From: CAZBLK01 sp964492715
GTDB taxonomy: Bacteria; Bacillota; Clostridia; Lachnospirales; WRBF01
NCBI GenBank assembly: GCA_964492715.1
Contig: CAZBLK010000015.1
Coordinates: 3,103-67,102, forward strand
Direction of reading: 5' to 3'
DNA length: 64,000 nt
Within the stretch, counting starts at the first letter, position 1. Each line of letters starts with the position of its first letter. A program made the position numbers and the translations under genes. This document shows positions 34,312 through 43,240 of this stretch, in pieces. Under the pieces are notes generated by a model. It saw only the letters and a list, made by a program, of their open reading frames with translations, had not been told where the DNA came from and did no database searches.

Positions 34312-36091
34312 GGCTGAACACCCACCATTCTAAACAAAGTACCGCCAAAATTGCGGCAATAAAATAATTTTTCAAGTTTTTGTTAGCCGCTGTACCTTTA
34401 ACTGTTTTTACGGTGCCAACGTTTTCTGCTTCGCCAGTACGCTTTAAGTCCGACTCGGTTTTTACTACGTTTACTGGGAAAGAGTCGTACTTTTTGCCCT
34501 CGTTTGTCGTTTGCTCCAAAACGTAAAACCCAACTTCGTTAGTTTCGTTAAAAACAAGTGTGCTTGCAATGTTTGTAAAATTAGTTGTTTTTCCACTAGG
34601 GCTTACGACTAAAGCTTTTTCTGTGCTTGGGTTTAAGCTAACAGAGACAGCGTCACCAGAAAGTGCATTTGCAGAAAACGCTGTGTCTGGAACAAAGTAT
34701 TGCATTAAGTTGTACATAAAAATTGGATATTCCTTTTTAAGCGGCAAATCTGTGTTGTGCAAGTCAAATCCCATTACAGCAATTTTTTGTGAATTAATTT
34801 CGCCAGAAATTATTAAAGGAGTTTCTGTGGACGACACAACAACGGAAGCCCAGTCTGGCAAAACAAGCTCCTTCGATTTTAAAATTGAAAAATTAATTCC
34901 TGAAACATATTTTAAAAGGCTGCTTTCACTTTGAAACAAGTTTGAAACTAGAACCTCGTCATTTGTTTGTATAAAAGAATTTCCGACAGGCGGGTTAAAA
35001 ATTAGTACATGCCCGTCTGTTGGAAGCACTTCCGGCAAAAAACCATCATAAACATAAAGCTCGTATCCGCTTGTTTCAAAGCTTTCAGGTGTGCCTTTGT
35101 AAAGCTCTAGGTTTGGCATAAGCGAAAGCATGTTTTCCAAAAAGATATTTTTATCTGTTACTAAAAGCGTTCGCTTTTTGTCGCTGTCTGAAACAACGTC
35201 ATACGCTACGTCGTCAATTGGAAGCACGTCCGAGTTTGTAAGCTTAGCTGTCAAAAGCTTAGAACCAAGAGGAACAGATGGAAAGAAAACGTCTTTTTCC
35301 TGCCCTGCTTCAAGCGTAATTTCTGCAACATCAAAAATTATGTCATCGGTATAAAGCGAAACGGTGTTAACGGCTCTTGATTCGCCGAAGTTTTTCACTT
35401 TAACAAGAGTAACAATTCTGTCAGAGTCAACTACATGAGAAAGAAGTGTAATTGCTACGTTGTCACTGTTTTTTCCAACTATAAAGTCCTGTTTTTCAAC
35501 ACCAGCAAATTCAAGCATGCTGTCAGAAAAAGAAAATACAGTAGTTTCTTTTCCAGACTGAACCATTTTAACCAGCTCTGCTGTCGCAGCCAAATCTATT
35601 CCACCGTTAGAAACGGAAAGGTTTTCAATTTTATTTTTTACACTTAACTTGTCGTCTGTATAACCGGACAATAAAAATGGGTTTCCAGACGCCGCAATTA
35701 CGGAAAATTCTGTCCCATTTTTTGCGTCGTCAATAAGCTGATAAACTAAAGATTTTGCGTTTTCAAACCGAGTAGGTGCAGAATCAGTTGCCTGCATACT
35801 TGCCGACGTGTCAATAATTATTACATAGCTTGCTACAAAGTCGCTTCCTAAAGCAAAAGGGTTTGCAAGCGCAAACACAAGAAGAAGCGCAAGCAAAATT
35901 TGCAAGAGCATCAAAAGGTTGCGCCGCAGCTTTTGCCACGGACGCTCGGACAAAGACATAGTGACAGCCTGTTTCCAAAGAAACAGGCTAGGCACTACTT
36001 GGTTTTTGTATTTTTGTTTAAGCAAGTACATTACTATAATTGCAGGAATTGAAATTAAACCTATAAAAGCAAGTGGATTAAGAAAGTTCAT
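34301..36091 (-). CDS. BatA/VWA-domain membrane protein
   Basis: A 596-residue protein with the BatA N-terminal signature (NPLAFIGLISIPAIIVMYLLK, then helix 2 at about 58-78), followed by a VWA domain with the MIDAS DTSASM at about residue 95. A beta-rich extracytoplasmic part and a final helix (about 573-592) complete it. BatA-type proteins usually work beside a MoxR ATPase and a DUF58 protein; here the partners are an ABC exporter and a second, larger VWA protein. It is translationally coupled to the downstream VWA gene. Confidence 0.82.
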   Translation of the reverse strand: MNFLNPLAFIGLISIPAIIVMYLLKQKYKNQVVPSLFLWKQAVTMSLSERPWQKLRRNLLMLLQILLALLLVFALANPFALGSDFVASYVIIIDTSASMQATDSAPTRFENAKSLVYQLIDDAKNGTEFSVIAASGNPFLLSGYTDDKLSVKNKIENLSVSNGGIDLAATAELVKMVQSGKETTVFSFSDSMLEFAGVEKQDFIVGKNSDNVAITLLSHVVDSDRIVTLVKVKNFGESRAVNTVSLYTDDIIFDVAEITLEAGQEKDVFFPSVPLGSKLLTAKLTNSDVLPIDDVAYDVVSDSDKKRTLLVTDKNIFLENMLSLMPNLELYKGTPESFETSGYELYVYDGFLPEVLPTDGHVLIFNPPVGNSFIQTNDEVLVSNLFQSESSLLKYVSGINFSILKSKELVLPDWASVVVSSTETPLIISGEINSQKIAVMGFDLHNTDLPLKKEYPIFMYNLMQYFVPDTAFSANALSGDAVSVSLNPSTEKALVVSPSGKTTNFTNIASTLVFNETNEVGFYVLEQTTNEGKKYDSFPVNVVKTESDLKRTGEAENVGTVKTVKGTAANKNLKNYFIAAILAVLCLEWWVFSRVN

Positions 36092-36178
36092 TTGCTGCTC
36101 CTTTCTTTATTAGACTTCTTGCGAAATAAGAAATGTCGAATTTGCCATAAAGGCAGCGTTTATAATTTCGCAAGGTGT

Positions 36179-37735
36179 CTATTCAAGCGAAGAAAAATAA
36201 TCCATTACTAGCGACTTCATGCCGCCGGGAATGTCATATTCATCAAGTGATTTTAAAGCTTCGTCTTTGTAATTGCCAATAACTTTGTCGTAAGGCAAAA
36301 CTTCGCCAGCATTTCCTATTCCTTTTACTTCTTGTTGTTCAAACGTTCCGCCTTCGTTTTGCGCTCCGCTTACTTGTGCTTCATAGTCGCCAAAGCCTTG
36401 GGCGTTCCTAGAAAAAACATTTTCGTTTTCAACGTGGCCTGTGCCACGTCCGCTACCTGGGTTGCCGTTTGAATTTCCGCCTTGTCCGTTTCCGCCTTGT
36501 CCGCTGCCAGTTCCGTTTCCATCGCCAGACCCTTCACCAGAGCCGTCTCCATCGCCAGAACCTTCGCCCTCACCAGAGCCGTCTCCATCGCCTTCGCCTT
36601 GCCCATTGCTGGATTGTCCACTTTTTCCTTTGTTGCCTTGAAGTGCTTTACTGGCGTTTGTAAGCGAGCTGTTCATTTTGTTTATTGCATCTCTAAAGCT
36701 AGAGTTTTTGCTTGCTATTGAATTCAGCGTCCCAGACAATTGCCCAAGCTTTGAATTAATGCTTGACATATCACGGCTTTGAAGTGACTGCACAAGCTGT
36801 TCCATTGCTTGCAAAAGCTGTGGGTTTTCTTCAATGACTTTTGCGGCTTCTTCAAGTGCTTTTGCATATTCCTCCAGTTCTTCATCTGTTGCATTTTCAA
36901 GGTAGTCTTTAAAAGCTTCAAGCTCCTTTTCAACTTGCGACATTAAACCTGTCTTCAAGCTTTCACCAAGCTTGCTTGTGTTTTTGTTTTGCGAAAGTTT
37001 TTCGCCAAGCGCCTTTAAGTCTTTTGGAACGGAATTGTTTGACAGCTTTTTAAGTTCGCTTTGAACCTTTTGAAGTTCACGAACAGCTTCGCCTTCGTTT
37101 TTAGCTTTTCTAAGCTGCTTTTTAAGCTCATCAAGCTTTGCTTCAAGCTCTTTTGCTTCCGCTTCTGTAAGCTTGCTTGTTTCCTTTGCTGTAATTTCGT
37201 CTATCTTTTTAATTTCCTTTTCAACCTCCTGCCGAGTTTTTACAATTTTGTCAAACTCGGCGGCTTTAGGGCTTTCAATAAAACCAACTGCTAAAGAAAT
37301 AGCAATTGTAAACCCAAGAATAATTAGCGGCTTTTTAGGTGGCTTTACTTTATAGCTTTTTGTAAGCTTTGCTTTTTTTGCTGTTTGAATTGCGTCATTT
37401 ATTGCAAGCTCGGACATGGCGTCGTGTTGGTTTGCCCTGCTTAATTCAAGCGCAGTTACAAAACGTTCTTTAAAGCCAAGGCTGTCGCCAGCCATAGCAA
37501 CCTCATAAATAGAAGGCACGTAAACAAGCCCCACTAAAACGCCCAAAAGCAAACATGCCACAAAGCCAAGCACAATAAGCCTCCACATGTCGTCAATGAG
37601 CATGAATTTAGAAGCCGTAATTACAGAAGCGCAAAAAATGCCGCCAGCCACAAGCCCAATTGTTCCAAACATTACGCACCTGCTAAAAATCATTTTGTAC
37701 CTAAGCGGCGTTAAAAGTTTAGTTAGTTGTTTCAT
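36179..37735 (-). CDS. Membrane protein with long coiled coil and Gly/Asp/Glu repeat
   Basis: A 518-residue protein not assigned to a named family. Two helices at about residues 18-40 and 52-72 and a third near 132-150 anchor it. Residues 160-330 are rich in Lys, Glu and Leu with a heptad pattern, indicating a long coiled coil. Residues 370-430 are a low-complexity Gly/Asp/Glu/Ser stretch built from GDGDGSGEGEGS-like units, and the C-terminal 80 residues look folded. The overall plan (two to three helices, coiled coil, Gly-rich tail) resembles the DUF4175-like and BatA-associated proteins of VWA operons, but this is only a resemblance. Confidence 0.65.
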   Translation of the reverse strand: MKQLTKLLTPLRYKMIFSRCVMFGTIGLVAGGIFCASVITASKFMLIDDMWRLIVLGFVACLLLGVLVGLVYVPSIYEVAMAGDSLGFKERFVTALELSRANQHDAMSELAINDAIQTAKKAKLTKSYKVKPPKKPLIILGFTIAISLAVGFIESPKAAEFDKIVKTRQEVEKEIKKIDEITAKETSKLTEAEAKELEAKLDELKKQLRKAKNEGEAVRELQKVQSELKKLSNNSVPKDLKALGEKLSQNKNTSKLGESLKTGLMSQVEKELEAFKDYLENATDEELEEYAKALEEAAKVIEENPQLLQAMEQLVQSLQSRDMSSINSKLGQLSGTLNSIASKNSSFRDAINKMNSSLTNASKALQGNKGKSGQSSNGQGEGDGDGSGEGEGSGDGDGSGEGSGDGNGTGSGQGGNGQGGNSNGNPGSGRGTGHVENENVFSRNAQGFGDYEAQVSGAQNEGGTFEQQEVKGIGNAGEVLPYDKVIGNYKDEALKSLDEYDIPGGMKSLVMDYFSSLE

Positions 37736-37765
37736 GCCACACCTCCCACTTTAAAACTATACATT

Positions 37766-38662
37766 TTACTTAAACTTCCTTGACTTTTTAATTGGGTTAA
37801 GCGCAAGGCTTCCAAGGAACAAAAATACCGCAGAAAAAATTGCATTTACTCCAAGGTTTGCAGCCCAAAGTGGCAAAGCAATTTTTTCTGGTGCTTGCGC
37901 CATTGCGCCGCTGTATGGGTTGTAATAGTAATACTGGTAAATCATATCATTAATTCCGCTAGTACCCATTTGAAGGTCAAGCACCGAAGAAAAACCTGAA
38001 AATGGGTTAAACGCTAAAATGCTGTAACCAATAATAGGTTTTAAAGGTTGGTCGCCATAGTACACACGCACAAACTGCTGCAAAAGCTGAGTACCAATTG
38101 TTGTTCCGTAGCATAAAATGGCAGCTAACAAAAAAGTAATAGCAAGTGCAGGAACTGTTTTTTTAATTGACGCCGACAAAAAAATTGACAAGCACCCAAC
38201 GGCAAAAGCAACAGCCAACGAGTATCCGCACGTAGCCAAAAGGTTTAAAACCGAAACACTTCCATAATAAGTTGCAATGCCAAAAACGGGTAATGCAGCA
38301 ACAATCATAAGTAAAACAACAGTAAGAGCCGAAAAAAGCTTGCCAATAATAATTGTAAAAGGCGACATTTTTGTAACAAGCATAAGGTCAAGCGTTTGGC
38401 GTTCACGCTCACCGCTTATAGTGCCACATACAAGAATTGGCACAATAATAATTATTAGCCCAAGCTGAAAGTTTGCAAGGTTTGAATACAAAGAAGCCGC
38501 ACTTTTTGGGCTGTAACCGTTCCACTGCATGTTGCTGTACGTTGATGAAAGAAAAAGTGCAGCCGAACCTGTAAGCAACAAAATGTACACACAAAGTATT
38601 GTAAGCGTTTTCCATGTACGCAAAGCCGTTCTTAATTCACGTCTAAAAACAGGGTTAAGCAT
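37766..38662 (-). CDS. ABC-2 type transporter permease
   Basis: A 298-residue membrane protein with about six helices. The start is set at the ATG 38660-38662, which follows an AGAGGTG site and overlaps the ATPase gene by 8 bp; a longer frame upstream has no ribosome binding site. It begins LNPVFRRELRTALRTWKTL and has the conserved CGTISGERERQTLDLMLVTKMSPFTIIIGKL segment after the second helix, a hallmark of ABC-2 exporter permeases. It pairs with the ATPase encoded just upstream. The substrate is unknown. Confidence 0.9.
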   Translation of the reverse strand: MLNPVFRRELRTALRTWKTLTILCVYILLLTGSAALFLSSTYSNMQWNGYSPKSAASLYSNLANFQLGLIIIIVPILVCGTISGERERQTLDLMLVTKMSPFTIIIGKLFSALTVVLLMIVAALPVFGIATYYGSVSVLNLLATCGYSLAVAFAVGCLSIFLSASIKKTVPALAITFLLAAILCYGTTIGTQLLQQFVRVYYGDQPLKPIIGYSILAFNPFSGFSSVLDLQMGTSGINDMIYQYYYYNPYSGAMAQAPEKIALPLWAANLGVNAIFSAVFLFLGSLALNPIKKSRKFK

Positions 38663-39605
38663 TTTGCACCTCTTTCTCACTATAATCAACATTTTCTGTA
38701 AGCTGCATAAAAATTTCTTCAAGGTTGCCTTCTTTTTCCTTGACGTTAATAATTGGAATTTCTTTAAGAACAATTTCTCTAATGAGGTTAGAAAGCTCTT
38801 TGTCGCCGCCGTCAAGCAAAAATTCCACGTCCTCGGTGTTTTCTATAATGTCTTTTACAAAAGGCTTTTCTCTAAGCAAAGTTACTAAGCCTTCCATTTT
38901 TTCAAGCGGTTTAATGTGTATTACTCGCCCAGAATTTATTTGGCGCATAATGTCGTTTACTACACCAGAGGCAACAAGGCTACCGTTTTTAATTATGCCT
39001 ATGGTTGTACAAAACTCGGCAAGCTCCGACAAAATGTGCGAGCTTACAATAATTGTTTTGCCAAGCGTTTTAAGCTGCTTTAAAACCTCTTTCATTTCAA
39101 CCCTTGCACGTGGGTCAAGCCCCGAAGCCGGCTCATCAAGAATTAAAACTTCCGGGTCATGCACAAGGCTTCTTGCAAGGCAAAGCCTTTGCTTCATACC
39201 CCTTGAAAGCGAGTCAACGTATGCGCCTTTTTTGTGCGACAAGTCAACAAGCTCAAGCAAATTGTCAATTACAGCTTTGCGCTCGGAATACGGAACGTAA
39301 TAAGTTCCTGCATAAAAGTCCATATATTCGTCAACTTTTAAGTTGTCATAAACACCAAAGAAGTCTGGCATGTATCCAATTTTTGAGTTCAGCTTTTTAT
39401 GGTTTTTTGTCATAAGTTCATCGTTTATTAAAACTTCGCCGGAAGTTGCCGTTAAAAGCCCTGCAATAATTTTAAATGTTGTAGTTTTTCCTGCACCGTT
39501 TGGACCGATAAACCCATAAATACTGCCGTCATCAATTGTAAGGCTCAAATCTTTTACGGCTTGAAACTTGCCGTACCTTTTGCATAAATTTCTAAGTTCA
39601 AGCAT
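38655..39605 (-). CDS. ABC transporter ATP-binding protein
   Basis: A 316-residue ATPase. Walker A is GPNGAGKTTT (about residue 35), the signature loop LSRGMKQRLCL, Walker B VLILDEPASGLDPRA, and the switch His is in SSHILSELAEF. The C-terminal extension of about 90 residues is typical of ABC-2 drug or lipid exporter ATPases such as those of the GldA/NatA group. It is encoded 33 bp downstream of the large secreted membrane protein and is coupled to the permease. Confidence 0.94.
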   Translation of the reverse strand: MLELRNLCKRYGKFQAVKDLSLTIDDGSIYGFIGPNGAGKTTTFKIIAGLLTATSGEVLINDELMTKNHKKLNSKIGYMPDFFGVYDNLKVDEYMDFYAGTYYVPYSERKAVIDNLLELVDLSHKKGAYVDSLSRGMKQRLCLARSLVHDPEVLILDEPASGLDPRARVEMKEVLKQLKTLGKTIIVSSHILSELAEFCTTIGIIKNGSLVASGVVNDIMRQINSGRVIHIKPLEKMEGLVTLLREKPFVKDIIENTEDVEFLLDGGDKELSNLIREIVLKEIPIINVKEKEGNLEEIFMQLTENVDYSEKEVQNA

Positions 39606-39638
39606 AATAGCTCCTTTCGGTAGTAGGGAATTTTACAC

Positions 39639-42230
39639 TTATTTACTACTTTCCTTTGTTCCCTTAATAGCAATTGACGGACACATAACAACTGTTCCTT
39701 TTGCAACTTTCACCCTCAATTGAATTGTATTTTCCCTGTTCACATAAGATTGTGCATTTTTAATTTCGCCAAGCTTTTCCCATTTATTAGTTACTGCATT
39801 AAATATTTCAGTGGCAGGGTCAAGCGAAGTTGTGTCAAACTTAATTTCACTTAAAGTAATGCCGTCTTCAAGCTTGTAATTAAGCTGAATAAAACCGTCC
39901 TCAAAAACATCAATGCGGCTTTGCTCGTACATGCTGTAACCAACATCGGACACAATTTCCGATGGGTAAAAAATTCCTAAAGGAAGCTCAAATTCGCCTT
40001 CTTTTATAAGGCTTGAAGTAAGGTTCATTTCAAGCATGTTTGTTCCGCACATATAAGGCTGTGTTTTATTTACATACAAACCGTCATCAAGAACGTTGTC
40101 GTTGCTAAAAGCGTATATCGTTACTCCGTTCCCTCTTGCACCACCATTACCCATAAGGCCTGCACTAGGAGCCGCCATAATAACTCCGCCGCTGCCCATA
40201 TAAGTAGTCGGATAAGAATAACTATAAGCAACCCTACTACCTTCTGCAATCGATTGCATTAGTTGTTGTTTTAGCTGTAGCTCACGGCGTTGCTCAACAG
40301 GTATACCTTTAAGTGGGTCACCGCCGCCGTTTGTTTGGTTTATAAAAATGTCATAAATACTTTGACCACCAACAGGAATTTGGTTTCCGTTTTCGTCTTC
40401 TTTATATTCCATTTTGAAGTTTTGGTCAAGCTGAATCGTTTCTCCCTTTTTAAGTGAAGGGTATTTGCTGTATATGTTTTGGAAGCCTACAATAACGTCC
40501 TGCAAATCAAGATTTGTGTTGTTTGTAATTGTTCCTTTAAGCCTGTCATTCTCAAAGTAAACGTTAGCATCAAGCGTTCCGCCTAAGTCGTAGTTAAAGT
40601 CAGTTTTAAACGTGGACATATCCCAGTATGACTTGTCAAAATAAGTAAGCTGGTTAGGCTCGGTGTACAAAAGCTTTGCTAAGTCTTGGGCTTCATTATT
40701 TCCGCTTACATACGTACTGTATTTGTAGTCATAGTATTGTTGGCTTGAAAGAGAAATTGGCAAGCTTTCATCAAATGTTACTTTAATGTCCCCACCTTTT
40801 GGTGACATTACACCTACGCTTGCTTTTACTGCTGCGGCGTCAGAGCCTTCAGACACACTAAGCTTTGAAATTGAATTTACAATCGGCTTTTTGTATTTGC
40901 TGCCGCTGCTTATAAAAAACACTGCCACCAAAACGACAACTGCTGTAACCGGAATTATAATAAACCCTTGTTCACGTTTGTCTTTGCGCTTTAACACAAG
41001 GTAAAGTATAGGGCCTGCAATTACTGCGTATAATATAACGACTACGAAAATGATGTACAGGGAAGCTTCGTTTAACGAAGGAAGGTTTCCAAGCATGTAC
41101 TCTATATTTGAGTACATATAATCCATTCCATAATTGTTTATTGTTTGTTCAACCGCCATAGTTAAAAAACCTTCAAGAAAAAATGGTGGCTGCTTGTTTA
41201 AAGAAATAATCGGTTCTTTTCCTATGTCAAAACCAAAAATAACAATTGTGCCAGAACCTCTGTTGACAGAATGTATTAACGGAGTTTCACCAGCAGTGTG
41301 AAGGATTGTTGCGTCTTTAACATCAAGCACGCTTACATTTATAGGTGTACTTATATCTTTTATAAAAGGTATTGCTGGGTTTATAGTGTTTAAATCGCTT
41401 ACAGAAGCCGTTCCTTTTTCTGTTGCAGAAACAAAGTCACTGCTAAACCCTTTTAAAACCTTGTTTAAGTTTGCTCCTGCTCCAATGAAAAGCCTGCCGC
41501 CCGAATTTACCCATTCTTCAATTGCTTTTCGCATTTCAATAGACAAAAGGCTTGTATCAAAGTCGTTTATAACAATTGCATTAAAGGCTTGAAGCAAGTT
41601 TGCTTTAAGCGGAAAATTTTTTTCATTTAGTTGAACAAGCATTTCGCCAAGCTCTTTTGCAACTGGCTCGCCTGTATAGTTGTTTAACTTAAACTGCCTT
41701 ATATATGACAAGCTGTTAAAATCGTCTGAAAGCACGCCAATCATAGGTGTGTTTGGTCTAACTGCTTTTCCTGGAAAATTTACTGTTTGAACAGTTTTTC
41801 CAGCTTCATCAACTAAAACAATTTCAAAGGTTTTGTTTATGCTAATTGGCATTGTTTCCATTTCAACAACCTTTGAAGCACCTTTTGGAAGCTCCAAAGG
41901 GTATGCGTATATGTTGTTTCTTACAATTGGTTCTGCAATAACACCGTAGCCTTGGTCGGCAATGTTTACTTTAATTTGAAGCTCACCTTTAAAGTTTTCG
42001 CCGTTGTTTACAACATGCACTTTTACTGGTGTGTTTGTATACACTTTGTATTTTCCATCAAACCCAATTTCGCCTGTTATTTCAATGCCGCTGTTTTCCG
42101 AAACTTCTTCTGCACGCACAAGAACAGGCGTAACAAAAGGCAAAATTACGCCAAGAAGCATGGATACAACTATTACTACAGAAATAACCCTTGCCCAAAA
42201 ACGCTTTCTTTGTGTTCTGTCTTTTCTCAT
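39639..42230 (-). CDS. Large membrane protein with signal anchor and GATase-like domain
   Basis: An 863-residue protein, first gene of the envelope operon. A basic N-terminus and long helix (about residues 10-40, ending in an Ala-rich stretch VLVRAEE that could be a signal peptidase site) is followed by a beta-rich domain, a GATase1-like region (about 170-290, NSGGRLFIGAGANLNKVL), two helices near residues 390-440, and about 420 further residues outside the membrane. This layout recalls the GldG-like and DUF4350-like partners of ABC-2 exporters, which likewise sit next to ATPase and permease genes. No precise family is assigned. Confidence 0.7.
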   Translation of the reverse strand: MRKDRTQRKRFWARVISVVIVVSMLLGVILPFVTPVLVRAEEVSENSGIEITGEIGFDGKYKVYTNTPVKVHVVNNGENFKGELQIKVNIADQGYGVIAEPIVRNNIYAYPLELPKGASKVVEMETMPISINKTFEIVLVDEAGKTVQTVNFPGKAVRPNTPMIGVLSDDFNSLSYIRQFKLNNYTGEPVAKELGEMLVQLNEKNFPLKANLLQAFNAIVINDFDTSLLSIEMRKAIEEWVNSGGRLFIGAGANLNKVLKGFSSDFVSATEKGTASVSDLNTINPAIPFIKDISTPINVSVLDVKDATILHTAGETPLIHSVNRGSGTIVIFGFDIGKEPIISLNKQPPFFLEGFLTMAVEQTINNYGMDYMYSNIEYMLGNLPSLNEASLYIIFVVVILYAVIAGPILYLVLKRKDKREQGFIIIPVTAVVVLVAVFFISSGSKYKKPIVNSISKLSVSEGSDAAAVKASVGVMSPKGGDIKVTFDESLPISLSSQQYYDYKYSTYVSGNNEAQDLAKLLYTEPNQLTYFDKSYWDMSTFKTDFNYDLGGTLDANVYFENDRLKGTITNNTNLDLQDVIVGFQNIYSKYPSLKKGETIQLDQNFKMEYKEDENGNQIPVGGQSIYDIFINQTNGGGDPLKGIPVEQRRELQLKQQLMQSIAEGSRVAYSYSYPTTYMGSGGVIMAAPSAGLMGNGGARGNGVTIYAFSNDNVLDDGLYVNKTQPYMCGTNMLEMNLTSSLIKEGEFELPLGIFYPSEIVSDVGYSMYEQSRIDVFEDGFIQLNYKLEDGITLSEIKFDTTSLDPATEIFNAVTNKWEKLGEIKNAQSYVNRENTIQLRVKVAKGTVVMCPSIAIKGTKESSK

Positions 42231-42302
42231 TTCACTTCTCCTTCTGTTTTATATTTTATGCCAATCAAGGGGTGATTTAAAAACATTAAAAAATTAAGAC
42301 CT

Positions 42303-42346
42303 TAGGGGCTCTGCCCCTAAAACCCCGCAAGGGGCTTGCCCCTTGA
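42303..42346. repeat. GC-rich double palindrome
   Basis: TAGGGGCTCTGCCCCTA is followed at once by a second palindrome, AAGGGGCTTGCCCCTT, with ACCCCGC between them. The block is strongly GC-rich in an AT-rich genome and has the form of the dispersed GGGGC/GCCCC palindromic repeats seen in many bacterial genomes. It lies in the 322-bp gap between two divergent genes; the rest of that gap holds AT-rich promoter-like sequence, including a TATAAT at 42504-42509. Confidence 0.6.
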
Positions 42347-42552
42347 CCCATTTTTAAATAATTCTCCACACAACACTTTCAACCTTGATTTGCATATTTT
42401 ATTTGGTTTAAATTTTAACAATGTATGTCTGCATATATAAAGCTTATTTTAACATACCGCTTTATTTTTTCATAGCCCCCTTTTGCATTTGTAGGATATG
42501 GTGTATAATATTATAAAATAAATACTCATTTGTACACCAAGGAGTGAACGTT

Positions 42553-43221
42553 GTGATTAGTCAAATTATTTCGGCCATAAATATATACATACTTATATTA
42601 ACGATAGCTTTTATAGTTTGGTTGCAGTTTAAATTGATGTCAGGCAATAACAAAAAAGAAAATAAGCTGTCAGATTTCTTAAAAGAAGAAGACGAAGCAA
42701 ACTTTGCAAGAAAAAAAGAAATTCCGAAAACTTTTTTTGTTTCCCCAGACACTTTAAAGCTTCCTATCGTAGAGTATAGCAAAGATGATGAAACGTTTGA
42801 ACGGCTTGCACAAAGGCAACAAAAGGCTTTAAAACTTTCCAAAAAACAAATGATTCGCCCAAACCACAACAAGACTAACAAAGAAATTAAAAACGAGTTT
42901 GGCGTTTCTAACCTTGAAACGTTTACAAATGGTGAAGAAACTTTTCATTCCTACATTGTTGCACTTATAGACTGGGCAGAGCAGCTTGTTAAGTTTGCAA
43001 AGCTTGACGACGCTAAAAAAGTGCTTTTACATGCAATTGACTTTGGCTGCGACATAAGCAAAGGCTTTTTGCTTTTGACAGACGTATATATTAAGCAAAG
43101 AGACAGAAAAGGGCTGTCAGAGTTTGTAAAAAAAATATCTAATGACGACTTTTCAAATTTGAGCAAAGAAGTAAAGGATAAGCTTTTGGTTCAAATTGAA
43201 GAAAAGTCAAAGTGCATTTGA
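42553..43221 (+). CDS. Small membrane-anchored TPR-like protein
   Basis: A 222-residue protein with one N-terminal helix (about residues 8-28), a charged linker, and a helical C-terminal half (about residues 135-215) whose paired amphipathic helices (WAEQLVKFAKLDDAKKVLLHAIDFG) resemble tetratricopeptide repeats. I know of no named family. The start is a GTG at 42553 that lies 8 bases after a GGAG site. It comes 19 bp before the glycosyltransferase gene and is likely transcribed with it. Confidence 0.7.
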   Translation: MISQIISAINIYILILTIAFIVWLQFKLMSGNNKKENKLSDFLKEEDEANFARKKEIPKTFFVSPDTLKLPIVEYSKDDETFERLAQRQQKALKLSKKQMIRPNHNKTNKEIKNEFGVSNLETFTNGEETFHSYIVALIDWAEQLVKFAKLDDAKKVLLHAIDFGCDISKGFLLLTDVYIKQRDRKGLSEFVKKISNDDFSNLSKEVKDKLLVQIEEKSKCI

Positions 43222-43240
43222 AAATGGAGGAGCAAACCTT

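Noticed and set aside
36441..36641. Pro-Ser-rich plus-strand frame
   Set aside because: It is the antisense reading of the Gly/Asp/Glu repeat in the coiled-coil protein.
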